A stretch of 64,000 bases of DNA from Streptomyces asoensis (GCF_016860545.1 NZ_BNEB01000003.1:1860001-1924000), one strand, 5' to 3'. Positions 25,061-33,435 are shown, numbered from the stretch's first letter. Program-made: numbers and translations. The notes: generated from the letters alone by a model not told the origin.

Positions 25061-26254
25061 ATGTCGTACGTGGAGATGCCGGGCGCGAAGGTGCCCATCC
25101 GGATGTGGGCCGACCCGGCGTCGGTCGAGGAGGGTGCGCTCCAGCAGCTGCGGAACGTGGCGACGCTGCCGTGGATCAAGGGCCTGGCGGTCATGCCGGA
25201 CGTCCATTACGGCAAGGGCGCGACGGTCGGCTCGGTCATCGCCATGCAGGGCGCCGTGTGCCCGGCGGCGGTCGGGGTCGACATCGGGTGCGGGATGTCG
25301 GCGGTCAGGACGTCGCTGACGGCCAACGACCTGCCGGGGGACCTGTCCCGGCTCCGGTCGAAGATCGAGGAGGCGATCCCGGTCGGCCGCGGGATGCACG
25401 ACAGCGCGGTGGACCCGGCGGGCTTCCACGGCTTCGCGACCACGGGCTGGGACGACTTCTGGGGCCGGTTCGACGGGATCGCGGACGCGGTGAAGTTCCG
25501 TGCGGAGCGGGCCGGAAAGCAGATGGGAACGCTCGGAAGTGGCAACCATATGATCGAAATTTGTCTCGACCAGGCAGATTCGGTCTGGCTCATGCTGCAC
25601 TCAGGTTCACGGAACATCGGCAAGGAGCTGGCCGAGCATCACATCGGTGTTGCTCAGAAACTTCCGCACAACCAGGGCCTGATCGACCGCGACCTGGCGG
25701 TCTTCGTGTCGGACACTCCGCAGATGGCCGCATACAGGAACGATCTGTACTGGGCTCAGGAGTACGCGAAGTACAACCGGGCGATCATGATGGCGCTGCT
25801 CAAGAACGTTGTCCTCAAGGAGTTCAAGAAGGCCAAGCCGACCTTCGGCACCGAGATCTCCTGCCACCACAACTATGTGGCGGAGGAGCGGTACGGGGGC
25901 ATGGACCTTCTGGTCACGCGTAAAGGTGCGATTCGCGCAGGTTCCGGTGAGTACGGGATCATTCCCGGTTCGATGGGTACCAGCTCGTACATCGTGAAGG
26001 GTCTCGGCAACGAGAAGGCCTTCAACTCGGCTTCGCACGGAGCGGGCCGGCGTATGAGCCGGAACGCGGCAAAGCGGCGCTTCTCGGTGCGGGACCTGGA
26101 GGAGCAGACGCGGGGCGTGGAGTGCCGCAAGGACTCCGGAGTGCTCGACGAGATTCCGGGCGCCTACAAGAACATCGACCAGGTGATGGATCAGCAGCGG
26201 GACCTGGTGGAGGTCGTGGCGAAGCTGAAGCAGTTCATCTGTGTGAAGGGCTGA
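25061..26254 (+). CDS. rtcB: RtcB family RNA-splicing ligase
   Basis: RtcB joins RNA 2',3'-cyclic phosphate or 3'-phosphate ends to 5'-hydroxyl ends using GTP and manganese. This 397-residue protein has the metal-site motif VGVDIGCGMSAV, the His-bearing GTLGSGNHMIE, the CHHNY motif (EISCHHNYVAEE) and the guanylate-accepting His in NSASHGAGRRMSR. No intein is present. The codons change character abruptly at 25499: by hand count 2 of the first 146 codons end in A or T, against 46 of the next 251. No rtcA-type cyclase or archease gene is adjacent; instead a homing-endonuclease-like gene follows on the other strand. Confidence 0.94.
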   Translation: MSYVEMPGAKVPIRMWADPASVEEGALQQLRNVATLPWIKGLAVMPDVHYGKGATVGSVIAMQGAVCPAAVGVDIGCGMSAVRTSLTANDLPGDLSRLRSKIEEAIPVGRGMHDSAVDPAGFHGFATTGWDDFWGRFDGIADAVKFRAERAGKQMGTLGSGNHMIEICLDQADSVWLMLHSGSRNIGKELAEHHIGVAQKLPHNQGLIDRDLAVFVSDTPQMAAYRNDLYWAQEYAKYNRAIMMALLKNVVLKEFKKAKPTFGTEISCHHNYVAEERYGGMDLLVTRKGAIRAGSGEYGIIPGSMGTSSYIVKGLGNEKAFNSASHGAGRRMSRNAAKRRFSVRDLEEQTRGVECRKDSGVLDEIPGAYKNIDQVMDQQRDLVEVVAKLKQFICVKG

Positions 26255-26287
26255 CCGACGAGGCCCCGTGGGACGGGGCCTCGTCGG
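26255..26287. terminator. Hairpin terminator shared by rtcB and the opposing endonuclease gene
   Basis: A perfect 15-bp stem (26255-26269 with 26273-26287) with a GGG loop starts on the base after the rtcB stop. It touches the stop codon of the convergent gene at 26288. Confidence 0.88.
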
Positions 26288-27121
26288 CTATCGCCCGGCC
26301 CGATCCGGGACTCGGCCTGTACGTAGTCGCCAGAGACGGATGCAGCAGCTGTTCTCGGTTCGGCCGAGTTCCTGCGCTGCCGCAGCATCGTTGTTCAGCC
26401 GCAGTAGGACGCTGTCTTCGTGCGCTGTCCAGCGACGGCGTTCAGGCGCGACCTTCATACCGGCCGGCCGGGCCCAACTTTGCAGTGAGTCGGCTGCGCT
26501 CTTCTTGCGCTCCAGAGCCAGGCAGTCGCTGTAGTAGAGGTCGGCTGCGAGCTTCTGGGCGTTCTCGTTCGTGTAGAGGATGTTGTAGATCGCGTCCCGG
26601 GCGTTTCGCTTGATGTTGCGCTCAGCCTTGGTGATTTCCCGCGCGTACCCGCATAGATACGTGCCGATGGCCGTGCTTGCCGTCGTCAGGGAGAGGAAGG
26701 GGAAACCCTTGCTCGTGTAGCCCACCGAACCGTCGGCATCGATGACGCCCCGGAGGTAGTCGCGGGGTGAGAAGTCACCGTGAGGCGGAGCGACAGTCCT
26801 CGACTTGTGTCCGTAGGGCAGGCCGAGTTCGTTGAGCGTGGTCCTGGCTTCGAGTGAACAGAGGCTCCAGGTATTCGAACTGTGAACTTCGGCGAAATTG
26901 GTGGATCGGGTGCGCGCGGTGATGCTGCTGTTGTACGGCGTCAGCTTCTGGAATCTTCGAAGCAGCTCGACATCTCGTGCGTTGAGCTCGACAGTCAACC
27001 GCCCTCGCTGCCGCGACTGTTGGTAGAGATGCCCGTCCGCTTGCAGGAAGCCGAACATGTACGCGTACTCCGGGACCCTGAGGTCCATGAACTGGTGACC
27101 CTCAGGCTCGCAGTCAGCCAT
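26288..27121 (-). CDS. Free-standing LAGLIDADG homing endonuclease-like protein
   Basis: Protein of 277 residues with two LAGLIDADG-type helices: YMFGFLQADGHL (about 21-32) and YLRGVIDADGSV (122-133), each with its catalytic acidic residue. The regions between look like the alpha-beta-beta repeats of monomeric enzymes. The C-terminal 45 residues (RRWTAHEDSVLLRLNN...ELGRTENSCCIRLWRLR) form a Myb/SANT-like helix-turn-helix, probably for target binding. No intein splice motifs (N-terminal Cys block, C-terminal His-Asn) are seen, so it is not inside an intein. GC content and codon use are lower than in most neighbours, which suggests acquisition. It faces rtcB. Confidence 0.85.
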   Translation of the reverse strand: MADCEPEGHQFMDLRVPEYAYMFGFLQADGHLYQQSRQRGRLTVELNARDVELLRRFQKLTPYNSSITARTRSTNFAEVHSSNTWSLCSLEARTTLNELGLPYGHKSRTVAPPHGDFSPRDYLRGVIDADGSVGYTSKGFPFLSLTTASTAIGTYLCGYAREITKAERNIKRNARDAIYNILYTNENAQKLAADLYYSDCLALERKKSAADSLQSWARPAGMKVAPERRRWTAHEDSVLLRLNNDAAAAQELGRTENSCCIRLWRLRTGRVPDRAGR

Positions 27122-27268
27122 GCGGAAGTGTTTCCTTCCATGCTGGTCAGGCCCTCGTCAGGAATACCGGTCCCGGACGAGGGCCGTCGTGGTCCACGTT
27201 TGTGGCGCGAGCCTAGATCGCCAGTTCGCCCGCCGATGAGGTGATCGGCGATGTTCACTCATGTGGGT

Positions 27269-28558
27269 TCAGGCGAGCCGTTTCTCCATCAGGGTCACCG
27301 CGTAGGGGCTGCCCGTGCCGCCTTCCTTGGCGCGCTGTTCGCCCACGACCGTGTAGCCCGCCGCCTCGTAGTACGCCCGCAGCCGGGAGTTGGCGGAGAG
27401 GCAGTCGAGGCGGGCGTAGGGCCGGCCGGCCGCGCCGATGCGGGCCTCGGCGTGCGCGAGCAGCGCGCGGCCCGTGCCCGGCGGGGCGGTGTGCGGGGTC
27501 GTCATCAGCCGGTGGACGTACCCGGCCTCGGGCGGGCGGGGGCCCCAGGCCGCCGGGTCGTCCCACCAGAGCTCGTAGGCCCCGGTCACCGCGCCCCCCG
27601 AGTACGACAGCCAGACCTCGCCCTCGCGCATGCGGTCGACGAAGTGCGCCTCGGTCTTCTCGCCCGGCTGCCACTGCCGGATGCCGCGGGCCAGCTGCCA
27701 CAGGGCGGCCGTGTCCCGCAGCCGGACGAGGAGGGCGGCGTCCCCCGGCGTCGCGCGCCGCAGGACCGGCTCGGGCCGGCCGGTGGGGACCGGTTCGAGG
27801 AGGCGGGCCCGCAGGGCGCTCTTCAGGGCCTCCACGTCCATGCCGAGGGCCTGCGACACATACGCATCGAGGGAGCCGTGGCGTTCCCGCAGCGCGGCCA
27901 GGAACAGGCGCATCACCGCCTCGGGCGCCCGTCCGAAGGACGGCCACACCGGCGAGCGGCCGCCGTTGCGCGCACGCCAGTCGGCGAGCAGCGCCGGGGT
28001 CGCCAGCTCCGTCAGGGTGAAGTCCTCGACGATCACCTCGTCGGGGACCCCCAGCAGACCGAGGACCAGGGCGGCGAACTGCCCGGTGCGGTCCTTGCCG
28101 GAGGCGCAGTGGAAGACCAGCCCCTCCTTCGCCCCGGCCACCAGTTCCAGGGCGGCCGCCAGCTCCTTCGTGCCGTCCTCGGCCACTTCCATGAAGCGTG
28201 CGCTCAGGTACGGTCCCGGCTCCACGTCCGGGGTCAGCGACGGCTGGTCGTAGGGCCGGTGCTCGATGCTGAGGTTGCGGTAGGCGAAGGAGTCGTGCTC
28301 GGGGATGCGGCCCCGGTCCCGCGCCTCCCACGGGTGGCGCAGGTCGATCACCGTGCCGATCCCCAGGGCGAGGAAGCGGTCCCAGTCCGCGGTGTCCGGT
28401 CGCAGCTTGCCGAGCGAGTCCGCCCGGAAGAGCCGCCCCGGGCGCACCCGCAGACCGTCCGCGGCCGGGTATCCGCCCAGGTCACGGAAGTTGTGCAGGG
28501 TCTCGAACGGTATGTGCCGGTCCATGTGCGCCCCCGTGGTCTCGTCCGCCGCCGTCAC
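27269..28558 (-). CDS. Tyrosine/serine phosphatase fused to a GNAT acetyltransferase
   Basis: Fusion protein of 429 residues. Residues 10-265 are a dual-specificity-like protein phosphatase (PF13350 type): HNFRDLGGYPAADGLRVRPGRLFRADSL, IGTVIDLRHPWE and the CX5R loop VFHCASGKDRTGQFAALVL. Residues 285-429 form a GNAT N-acetyltransferase: PVLRRATPGDAALLVRL, PPGTGRALLAHAEARI (acetyl-CoA loop) and LSANSRLRAYYEAAGYTVVGEQ. The GTG at 28558 overlaps the stop of the upstream SDR gene (GTGA); ATG at 28525 is the alternative. Stand-alone phosphatases of this family end before the GNAT part. Whether both activities act on one substrate is unknown. Confidence 0.88.
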   Translation of the reverse strand: MTAADETTGAHMDRHIPFETLHNFRDLGGYPAADGLRVRPGRLFRADSLGKLRPDTADWDRFLALGIGTVIDLRHPWEARDRGRIPEHDSFAYRNLSIEHRPYDQPSLTPDVEPGPYLSARFMEVAEDGTKELAAALELVAGAKEGLVFHCASGKDRTGQFAALVLGLLGVPDEVIVEDFTLTELATPALLADWRARNGGRSPVWPSFGRAPEAVMRLFLAALRERHGSLDAYVSQALGMDVEALKSALRARLLEPVPTGRPEPVLRRATPGDAALLVRLRDTAALWQLARGIRQWQPGEKTEAHFVDRMREGEVWLSYSGGAVTGAYELWWDDPAAWGPRPPEAGYVHRLMTTPHTAPPGTGRALLAHAEARIGAAGRPYARLDCLSANSRLRAYYEAAGYTVVGEQRAKEGGTGSPYAVTLMEKRLA

Positions 28559-29331
28559 AGCTCGCGGTGGACCTTCGTGTTGGAGGCCTGGGCGCGGGGG
28601 CGCAGGACGAGGAGGTCGACGTTGACGTGGCTGGGGCGGGTGACCGCCCAGGCGATCGTCTCGGCGACGTCGGAGGCGGTGAGGGGTTCGGCGACGCCCT
28701 CGTAGACCTTGGCCGCCTTCGTCTCGTCGCCGCCGAAGCGGGTGAGGGCGAACTCGTCGGTCTTGACCATGCCGGGCGCGATCTCGATGACGCGCACCGG
28801 CAGGCCGACGATCTCCAGGCGCAGGGTCTCGGCGAGGACGTGGGCGCCGTGCTTGGCGGCGACATAGCCGCCGCCTCCCTCGTACGTCCCGTGCCCGGCG
28901 GTGGAGGAGACCACCACGACCGTGCCGTCGCCGCTCGCCACCAGCTTGGGGAGCAGGGCCTGGGTGACGTTGAGGGTGCCGAGGACGTTCGTCTCGTACA
29001 TCGTGCGCCAGTCGGCCGGGTCGCCGGTGGCGACGGGGTCGGCGCCCAGCGCGCCGCCCGCGTTGTTCACGAGGACGCCGATCGTGCGGAACGCGCCGGC
29101 GAACTCGTCGACCGCCGCGCGGTCCGTGACGTCCAGCGGGTAGGCCGTCGCGGACCCGCCGGAGCGGGTGATCTCCTCGGCCAGCGCCTCGACGCGGTCC
29201 CCCCGGCGGGCGGTCAGGACGACCCGGTAGCCGGCCGCGGCGAGCTGCCGGGCGGTGGCGGCGCCGATGCCGCTGCTCGCACCGGTCACGACGGCGATGC
29301 GGGAGGCGGCGGACGGTGCGGCGGTGGCCAT
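28555..29331 (-). CDS. Short-chain dehydrogenase/reductase
   Basis: Classical SDR of 258 residues, NAD(P)-dependent and cytoplasmic. The cofactor motif is VVTGASSGIGAATARQL, with Arg-rich VLTARRGDRVEAL hinting at NADPH. NNAGG, the catalytic Ser in VVVVSSTAG and Tyr-x3-Lys in YVAAKHG are all present. ATG at 29331 follows GAGGAG. Its stop overlaps the phosphatase-acetyltransferase start, so the two are co-translated. Substrate unknown. Confidence 0.9.
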   Translation of the reverse strand: MATAAPSAASRIAVVTGASSGIGAATARQLAAAGYRVVLTARRGDRVEALAEEITRSGGSATAYPLDVTDRAAVDEFAGAFRTIGVLVNNAGGALGADPVATGDPADWRTMYETNVLGTLNVTQALLPKLVASGDGTVVVVSSTAGHGTYEGGGGYVAAKHGAHVLAETLRLEIVGLPVRVIEIAPGMVKTDEFALTRFGGDETKAAKVYEGVAEPLTASDVAETIAWAVTRPSHVNVDLLVLRPRAQASNTKVHREL

Positions 29332-29394
29332 GGGCTGCTCCTCATGCACGGGGGCGTTCGTTCGTACGATCGGCTGCCGCCCAGCGTATCGGGG

Positions 29395-29733
29395 TCAGCC
29401 GCCGTTCCTCGGGGCCCACATGATCAAGGCCATCCCGGCGAGGCAGACCGCGGCGCCGGCCAGGTCCCAGCGGTCGGGGCGGTAGCCGTCGGCGACCATG
29501 CCCCAGAGCAGGGAGCCCGCCACGAAGATGCCGCCGTACGCGGCGAGGATGCGGCCGAAGTGGGCGTCGGGCTGGAAGGTGGCGACGAAGCCGTACGCGC
29601 CGAGCGCGAGGACGCCGCCGGTCGCCCAGAGCCAGCCGCGGTGCTCGCGCACGCCCTGCCAGACCAGCCAGGCGCCGCCGATCTCGAAGAGCGCGGCGAC
29701 GACGAACAGGGCGGCGGAGCGGAGGATCGGCAT
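29395..29733 (-). CDS. YnfA family (UPF0060) small membrane protein
   Basis: Four-helix integral membrane protein of 112 residues, the standard size. Family residues are clear: AALFEIGGAWLVWQGVREHR, GAYGFVATFQPDAHFGRILAAYGGIFVAGSLLWG and the ending GAAVCLAGMALIMWAP. The family is distantly related to small multidrug transporters; its substrate is not established. Confidence 0.9.
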   Translation of the reverse strand: MPILRSAALFVVAALFEIGGAWLVWQGVREHRGWLWATGGVLALGAYGFVATFQPDAHFGRILAAYGGIFVAGSLLWGMVADGYRPDRWDLAGAAVCLAGMALIMWAPRNGG

Positions 29734-29867
29734 GGCCGCAGCTTCGCACGGCGGCGCGCTGTCACCTGTTGGAGGGCGCCTGCCGGGTGCCGGGCGGGGG
29801 ATACATCCCCTTCGTACGACCCGGCCCGGGCGGTCTGTGATCGATTCTGTTCGAGGAGTGGTGTGGC

Positions 29868-30389
29868 ATGCGCAGGATGCGGGGTCTCGCCCTGTGGGGC
29901 GCGGTGCTGACGGCGGTGGCCGCGGGGGTCGTCCCCGCCCGGGCCGAGGGCGCGGCGGGGGACGCGGGGACGGCGAGGGAGGCGGGGGAGGCGGTGGCGG
30001 CGACCGAGGCCGACCTGTCGTACCACGGCTTTGCCGTGCTGCGCGGCGGCCGGGTCGACGTCAGGCTGACCCCGCGCAACCACGGGCCGGGGGACGTCTC
30101 GGACGCGACCGTGCGGCTGCGCTGGTCCGTGCCGCTGGCGGCCGGGGCGCAGCGGCTGCCGGCCGGCTGTGCGCGGACGGGCCGCCAGGAGGTGGTGTGC
30201 GGGACGGGGGCGCTGCCCGCGGACGGACCGGGCGAGGCGATCGTGCTGCGGGTGCGGCTGCGGGGGCGGCCGGCGGAGATGACGATGGACGTCGACACGC
30301 TGTGGGGCGGCGGGGCGGTGGACCGCAACCGGGCGAACGACCGTCAGCGGGTGCTGGTCCTCGACACCGGGGACGCCTACTTCTTCTGA
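29868..30389 (+). CDS. Secreted protein with an Ig-like (CARDB-type) domain
   Basis: Exported protein of 173 residues. The signal peptide MRRMRGLALWGAVLTAVAAGVVPARA is probably cleaved after ARA. The mature part is one beta-sandwich of about 110 residues (ADLSYHGFAVLRGGRVDVRLTPRNHGPGDVSDATVRLRWSVP) with a Cys pair (AGCARTGRQEVVCG). It resembles CARDB/DUF11 adhesion-like repeats. ATG at 29868 follows GAGGAG. No function is assigned. Confidence 0.75.
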   Translation: MRRMRGLALWGAVLTAVAAGVVPARAEGAAGDAGTAREAGEAVAATEADLSYHGFAVLRGGRVDVRLTPRNHGPGDVSDATVRLRWSVPLAAGAQRLPAGCARTGRQEVVCGTGALPADGPGEAIVLRVRLRGRPAEMTMDVDTLWGGGAVDRNRANDRQRVLVLDTGDAYFF

Positions 30390-30482
30390 CCGCGGCCCCG
30401 CCGGATCCTCCGGACCCCGGTCCTGCCGGAGCGTCGTACGATCTGCGGACGGCGCCGACGCCGGGGCCGACGAAGGGGTGCG

Positions 30483-30956
30483 ATGTCCGGAAACGTACGG
30501 TCGCGGCTGCTGGACGAGCTGGCCGTCGTCTCGCGCCGGTACGTGGCCGCGTACGCCCTGTTCAACCAGGCCCTAGCCGACCGTCTCGGGCTGCATCCCA
30601 CCGATCTCCAGTGCCTGAACCTGCTGACGCTGGAGCGGGATCCGGTCACGACGGGCCGGATCGCCGGGCTGACGGGGCTGACCACCGGGTCGGCGACGCG
30701 GCTGGTGGACCGGCTGGAGCGAGCCGGTTACGTCGTCCGGGAGCGCGACGCGGCCGACCGCCGGCGGGTGCTGGTGGTCACGGTGCCCGAGCGGATCGCC
30801 GAGCTCGGGCGGATGTGGGAGCGGCTGGGCGGCGACTGGATGCCGCTGTTCGAGGATCTGACGGACACCGAACTCGCGGTGATCGTGCGGCACATGCGGC
30901 GCACGGTGGAGTTCGGCGCGGAGCAGGTCACGCGTTTGCGGGAAGGCCGGGTGTAG
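30483..30956 (+). CDS. MarR family transcriptional regulator
   Basis: Winged-helix regulator of 157 residues. The DNA-binding part contains LHPTDLQCLNLLTLERDPVTTGRIAGLTGLTTGSATRLVDRLERAGYVVRERDAADRRRVLV, including the DxRxxxV wing. It is followed after 7 bp by the permease gene and then a TIGR03943 gene, so it probably heads that operon and regulates it. The effector cannot be read from the sequence. Confidence 0.9.
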   Translation: MSGNVRSRLLDELAVVSRRYVAAYALFNQALADRLGLHPTDLQCLNLLTLERDPVTTGRIAGLTGLTTGSATRLVDRLERAGYVVRERDAADRRRVLVVTVPERIAELGRMWERLGGDWMPLFEDLTDTELAVIVRHMRRTVEFGAEQVTRLREGRV

Positions 30957-30963
30957 GGGCGCG

Positions 30964-31995
30964 ATGGAGACGGACATACGGCCGTCCGCGGCGGCGGCCG
31001 GGGCGGGGACGGCGCAGGACGCCCGCCCGGGGCGTGAACTGCCCCGGCACTGGCCGCTGTTGCTGCTGGGCGCGGCGGTGGTGCCGGGTCTGCTGCTGGT
31101 GCTCGTGGGCCGCTCGCTGGACGAGCCGGCGGTGCAGGCCTGGCGGACGGTGTGTCTGGCCGTGACCGTGCAGGCACTGCCGTTCCTGCTGCTGGGCACG
31201 GCTCTCTCGGGGGCGATCAACGCGTTCGTGCCGGCGCGGGTCTTCGGCCGGCTGCTGCCGAAGCGGGCCGCGCTGGCCGTGCCGGTCGCGGGGGTGGCCG
31301 GTGTGGTGCTGCCGGGCTGTGAGTGCGCGTCGGTGCCGGTGGCGAACAGCCTGATCGGACGGGGGGTCACACCGGCGGCCGCGTTCGCGTTCCTGCTGTC
31401 GGCGCCCGCCGTGAACCCGGTGGTGCTGACGGCCACGGCCGTCGCCTTCCCGGGCGATCCGGAGATGGTCCTCGCCCGGCTCCTCGCCTCGCTGGTCACC
31501 GCCGCGGCGATGGGCTGGCTGTGGCTCTGGCTGGGCCGGGAGGAGTGGCTGCGGCCCACCGTCGCGCGCCACACCGGCCACATCGCGGGGCGCAGCCGCT
31601 TCACGGAGTTCCGCCGCGGCTTCCAGCACGACTTCCTGCACGCGGGGGGATTCCTGGTGGTGGGAGCGATGGCGGCGGCCACGTTCAACGTGGCGGTGCC
31701 CCGCACCCTGCTCGACACCTTCGCGGGTTCGCCGTGGCTGTCGGTGCTGTTCCTGGCGGCGCTGGCGGTCGTGCTGGCGGTGTGCAGCGAGGCGGACGCG
31801 TTCGTGGCGGCCTCGCTGACGGGGTTCTCGCCGGTCGCGCGGCTGGCGTTCATGGTGGTGGGGCCGATGGTCGACCTGAAGCTGATCGCGCTCCAGGCGG
31901 GGACGTTCGGACGGGCCTTCGCGGTGCGGTTCTCGTCGGCCACGGCGGTGGTCGCCGTGGCGTGCAGCGCGCTGATCGGAGGGGTGCTGCTGTGA
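30964..31995 (+). CDS. PF03773 (DUF318) family permease
   Basis: Integral membrane protein of 343 residues with about eight segments. The family signature LPGCECASVPVANSLIGRGV and a second conserved half (FNVAVPRTLLDTFAG; CSEADAFVAASLTGF) are clear. Relatives include ArsP-type organoarsenical exporters and two-gene systems paired with TIGR03943 proteins, which are often linked to metal regulation. The next gene is exactly such a partner and overlaps by GTGA, so the pair should act together. The substrate is unproven. Confidence 0.9.
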   Translation: METDIRPSAAAAGAGTAQDARPGRELPRHWPLLLLGAAVVPGLLLVLVGRSLDEPAVQAWRTVCLAVTVQALPFLLLGTALSGAINAFVPARVFGRLLPKRAALAVPVAGVAGVVLPGCECASVPVANSLIGRGVTPAAAFAFLLSAPAVNPVVLTATAVAFPGDPEMVLARLLASLVTAAAMGWLWLWLGREEWLRPTVARHTGHIAGRSRFTEFRRGFQHDFLHAGGFLVVGAMAAATFNVAVPRTLLDTFAGSPWLSVLFLAALAVVLAVCSEADAFVAASLTGFSPVARLAFMVVGPMVDLKLIALQAGTFGRAFAVRFSSATAVVAVACSALIGGVLL

Positions 31996-32852
31996 GGCGG
32001 TTCGTGCAGGTGGGCCTGCTGGTGCTGGCCGGGCTGGGGCTGTTGCACACCTCGCTGTTCACGGACGAGTACCTGCGGTTCGTCAAGGAGGGGATGCGGC
32101 CCCTGCTGGTCGCCTCCGGGCTGCTCCTGGTGGCCCTGGGCGTCGCGGAGGCGTGGGCCGCACCGCCGGAGACGGAGCACGCGGGGCACACGGGGCCCGG
32201 CCGCACGGCGCGTGCCGACGCGGGCCACCGCCACCGGGCGGACGGCGACACGGGACACACCGGGGGCGGGCAGGAGCTCGGGGACGGGCACGGGCAGGAG
32301 TCCGGGGACGGGCACGGGCACGGGCACGACCACTCGCGTGTTCCGCGGGTCGCGTGGCTGCTGTTCCTGCCGGTGCTGAGCCTGCTCTTCTACGCGCCTC
32401 CCGCGCTGGGCTCGTACACGGCTTCCCGGGAGCCCGCGAAGGCCGTCGCCGTGCAGGAGGACGCCTTCGACCCGCTTCCCGCGACCTCCCCGCTGCCGAT
32501 CACGCTCACCGACTTCACGATGCGGGTGCAGCAGGACCGTTCGCTGGCCCTGCGCGGCCGCGCGGTCGTGATGACCGGCTTCGTCAGCCCGGCCGCGCGG
32601 GGACAGGACGGCTGGTACCTGACCCGGATCGTCGTCAGCTGCTGCGCCGCGGACGCCTCGTCCGTGAAGGTGCTGGTCCAGGGCGTCGCGGCGCCGAAGG
32701 CCGACACCTGGGTGAACGTCACGGGAACCTGGCACGGCAGCGGGACGCTGGGGACGTCCTCGGCGGCGGTCTCGTTGACGGCGCACGGCGTGACGAAGGT
32801 CGCGAAGCCCTCCAACAGCTACATGGACGCCCTGCCGCTCGGCAGCGGCTGA
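31992..32852 (+). CDS. TIGR03943 family membrane protein with His-rich loop
   Basis: Protein of 286 residues. Two membrane segments (VQVGLLVLAGLGLLHTSLF; PLLVASGLLLVALGVAEAW) are followed by a cytoplasmic His/Gly/Asp-rich loop (DGHGQESGDGHGHGHDH, about residues 95-112), a third segment (AWLLFLPVLSLLFYAPPALG) and an external beta-rich domain with CCAADASSVKVLV. The His-rich loop suggests metal binding. The permease gene overlaps its GTG start. The paired genes probably form one transport system. Confidence 0.88.
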   Translation: MRRFVQVGLLVLAGLGLLHTSLFTDEYLRFVKEGMRPLLVASGLLLVALGVAEAWAAPPETEHAGHTGPGRTARADAGHRHRADGDTGHTGGGQELGDGHGQESGDGHGHGHDHSRVPRVAWLLFLPVLSLLFYAPPALGSYTASREPAKAVAVQEDAFDPLPATSPLPITLTDFTMRVQQDRSLALRGRAVVMTGFVSPAARGQDGWYLTRIVVSCCAADASSVKVLVQGVAAPKADTWVNVTGTWHGSGTLGTSSAAVSLTAHGVTKVAKPSNSYMDALPLGSG

Positions 32853-32894
32853 GGCGGTGCCGCGTGCCGCGTGCCGCCGGGCGGGCGGCGCGGG

Positions 32895-33302
32895 TCAGGC
32901 GCCGGTGTTGTCCGCGTCGTAGCGCAGGCGGGCCGCGTGGACCTCGTCGAAGTGGTTCTCCGCCCAGTCCTTGACGGCCGTCAGCAGCAGCGCGAGATTG
33001 CGGCCGAGGGGGGTCAGTTCGTAGTCGACGCGGACCGGGACGGACGGCGTGACCGTGCGGGTCAGGATGCCGTCGCGCTCCAGGGTGCGCAGGGTCTGGG
33101 TCAGCATCTTGGGGCTGACGCCGGCGATCCTGCGGGCCAGGTCGCTGTAGCGCAGGGGGCCGGGGGCCAGGGCCGAGACGACCAGGCTGACCCACTTGTC
33201 GCTGAGGCGGTCCAGGAGCTGGTTGGTCGGGCAGTCGCGCAGGAACGCGTCGTACGCGCTACGGGCCTGCTCACGCTGCTGGGCGGCGGTCCTGGTCGCC
33301 AT
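32895..33302 (-). CDS. HxlR family transcriptional regulator
   Basis: Winged-helix regulator of 135 residues. It has the HxlR layout: an N-terminal Cys in DCPTNQLLDRLSDKWVSLVVSAL, then LRYSDLARRIAGVSPKMLTQTLRTLERDGILTRTV and the YELTPLGRNLALLL wing. The single Cys is the redox or electrophile sensor in several relatives. It is divergent from a quinone-oxidoreductase-type gene, which is probably its target. Confidence 0.9.
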   Translation of the reverse strand: MATRTAAQQREQARSAYDAFLRDCPTNQLLDRLSDKWVSLVVSALAPGPLRYSDLARRIAGVSPKMLTQTLRTLERDGILTRTVTPSVPVRVDYELTPLGRNLALLLTAVKDWAENHFDEVHAARLRYDADNTGA

Positions 33303-33340
33303 GGCGCTCTCCTCCGGGTGACGTAGGCACCTTCAGGTAA

Positions 33341-33361
33341 CTACTTCCCCCTGGATAGTAG
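33341..33361. promoter_or_regulatory. Candidate HxlR operator in the divergent promoter
   Basis: CTACT (33341-33345) and AGTAG (33357-33361) form an inverted repeat with an 11-base spacer, midway between the HxlR gene and the oxidoreductase gene. The region is AT-richer than its surroundings. The repeat is short and could be coincidental. Confidence 0.4.
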
Positions 33362-33435
33362 CTCTTCCTAGTGTTGTGGCCATCGGAGGGAGCCGGAAGG
33401 TTCCCCCAACTAGCCATCAATACAGGGGAGTTGGC

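Noticed and set aside
26288..27121. Possibility that the LAGLIDADG protein is part of an intein
   Set aside because: No splice-junction blocks at either end, its own start codon and terminator, and opposite strand to rtcB.
29797..29810. GGGGAT-AC-ATCCCC inverted repeat upstream of the secreted Ig-like protein
   Set aside because: Short, with no known regulator match; likely chance in GC-rich sequence.
30400..30482. Zinc-repressor (Zur) box before the MarR-permease operon
   Set aside because: No TGAAAATGATTTTCA-like sequence found in the upstream region.
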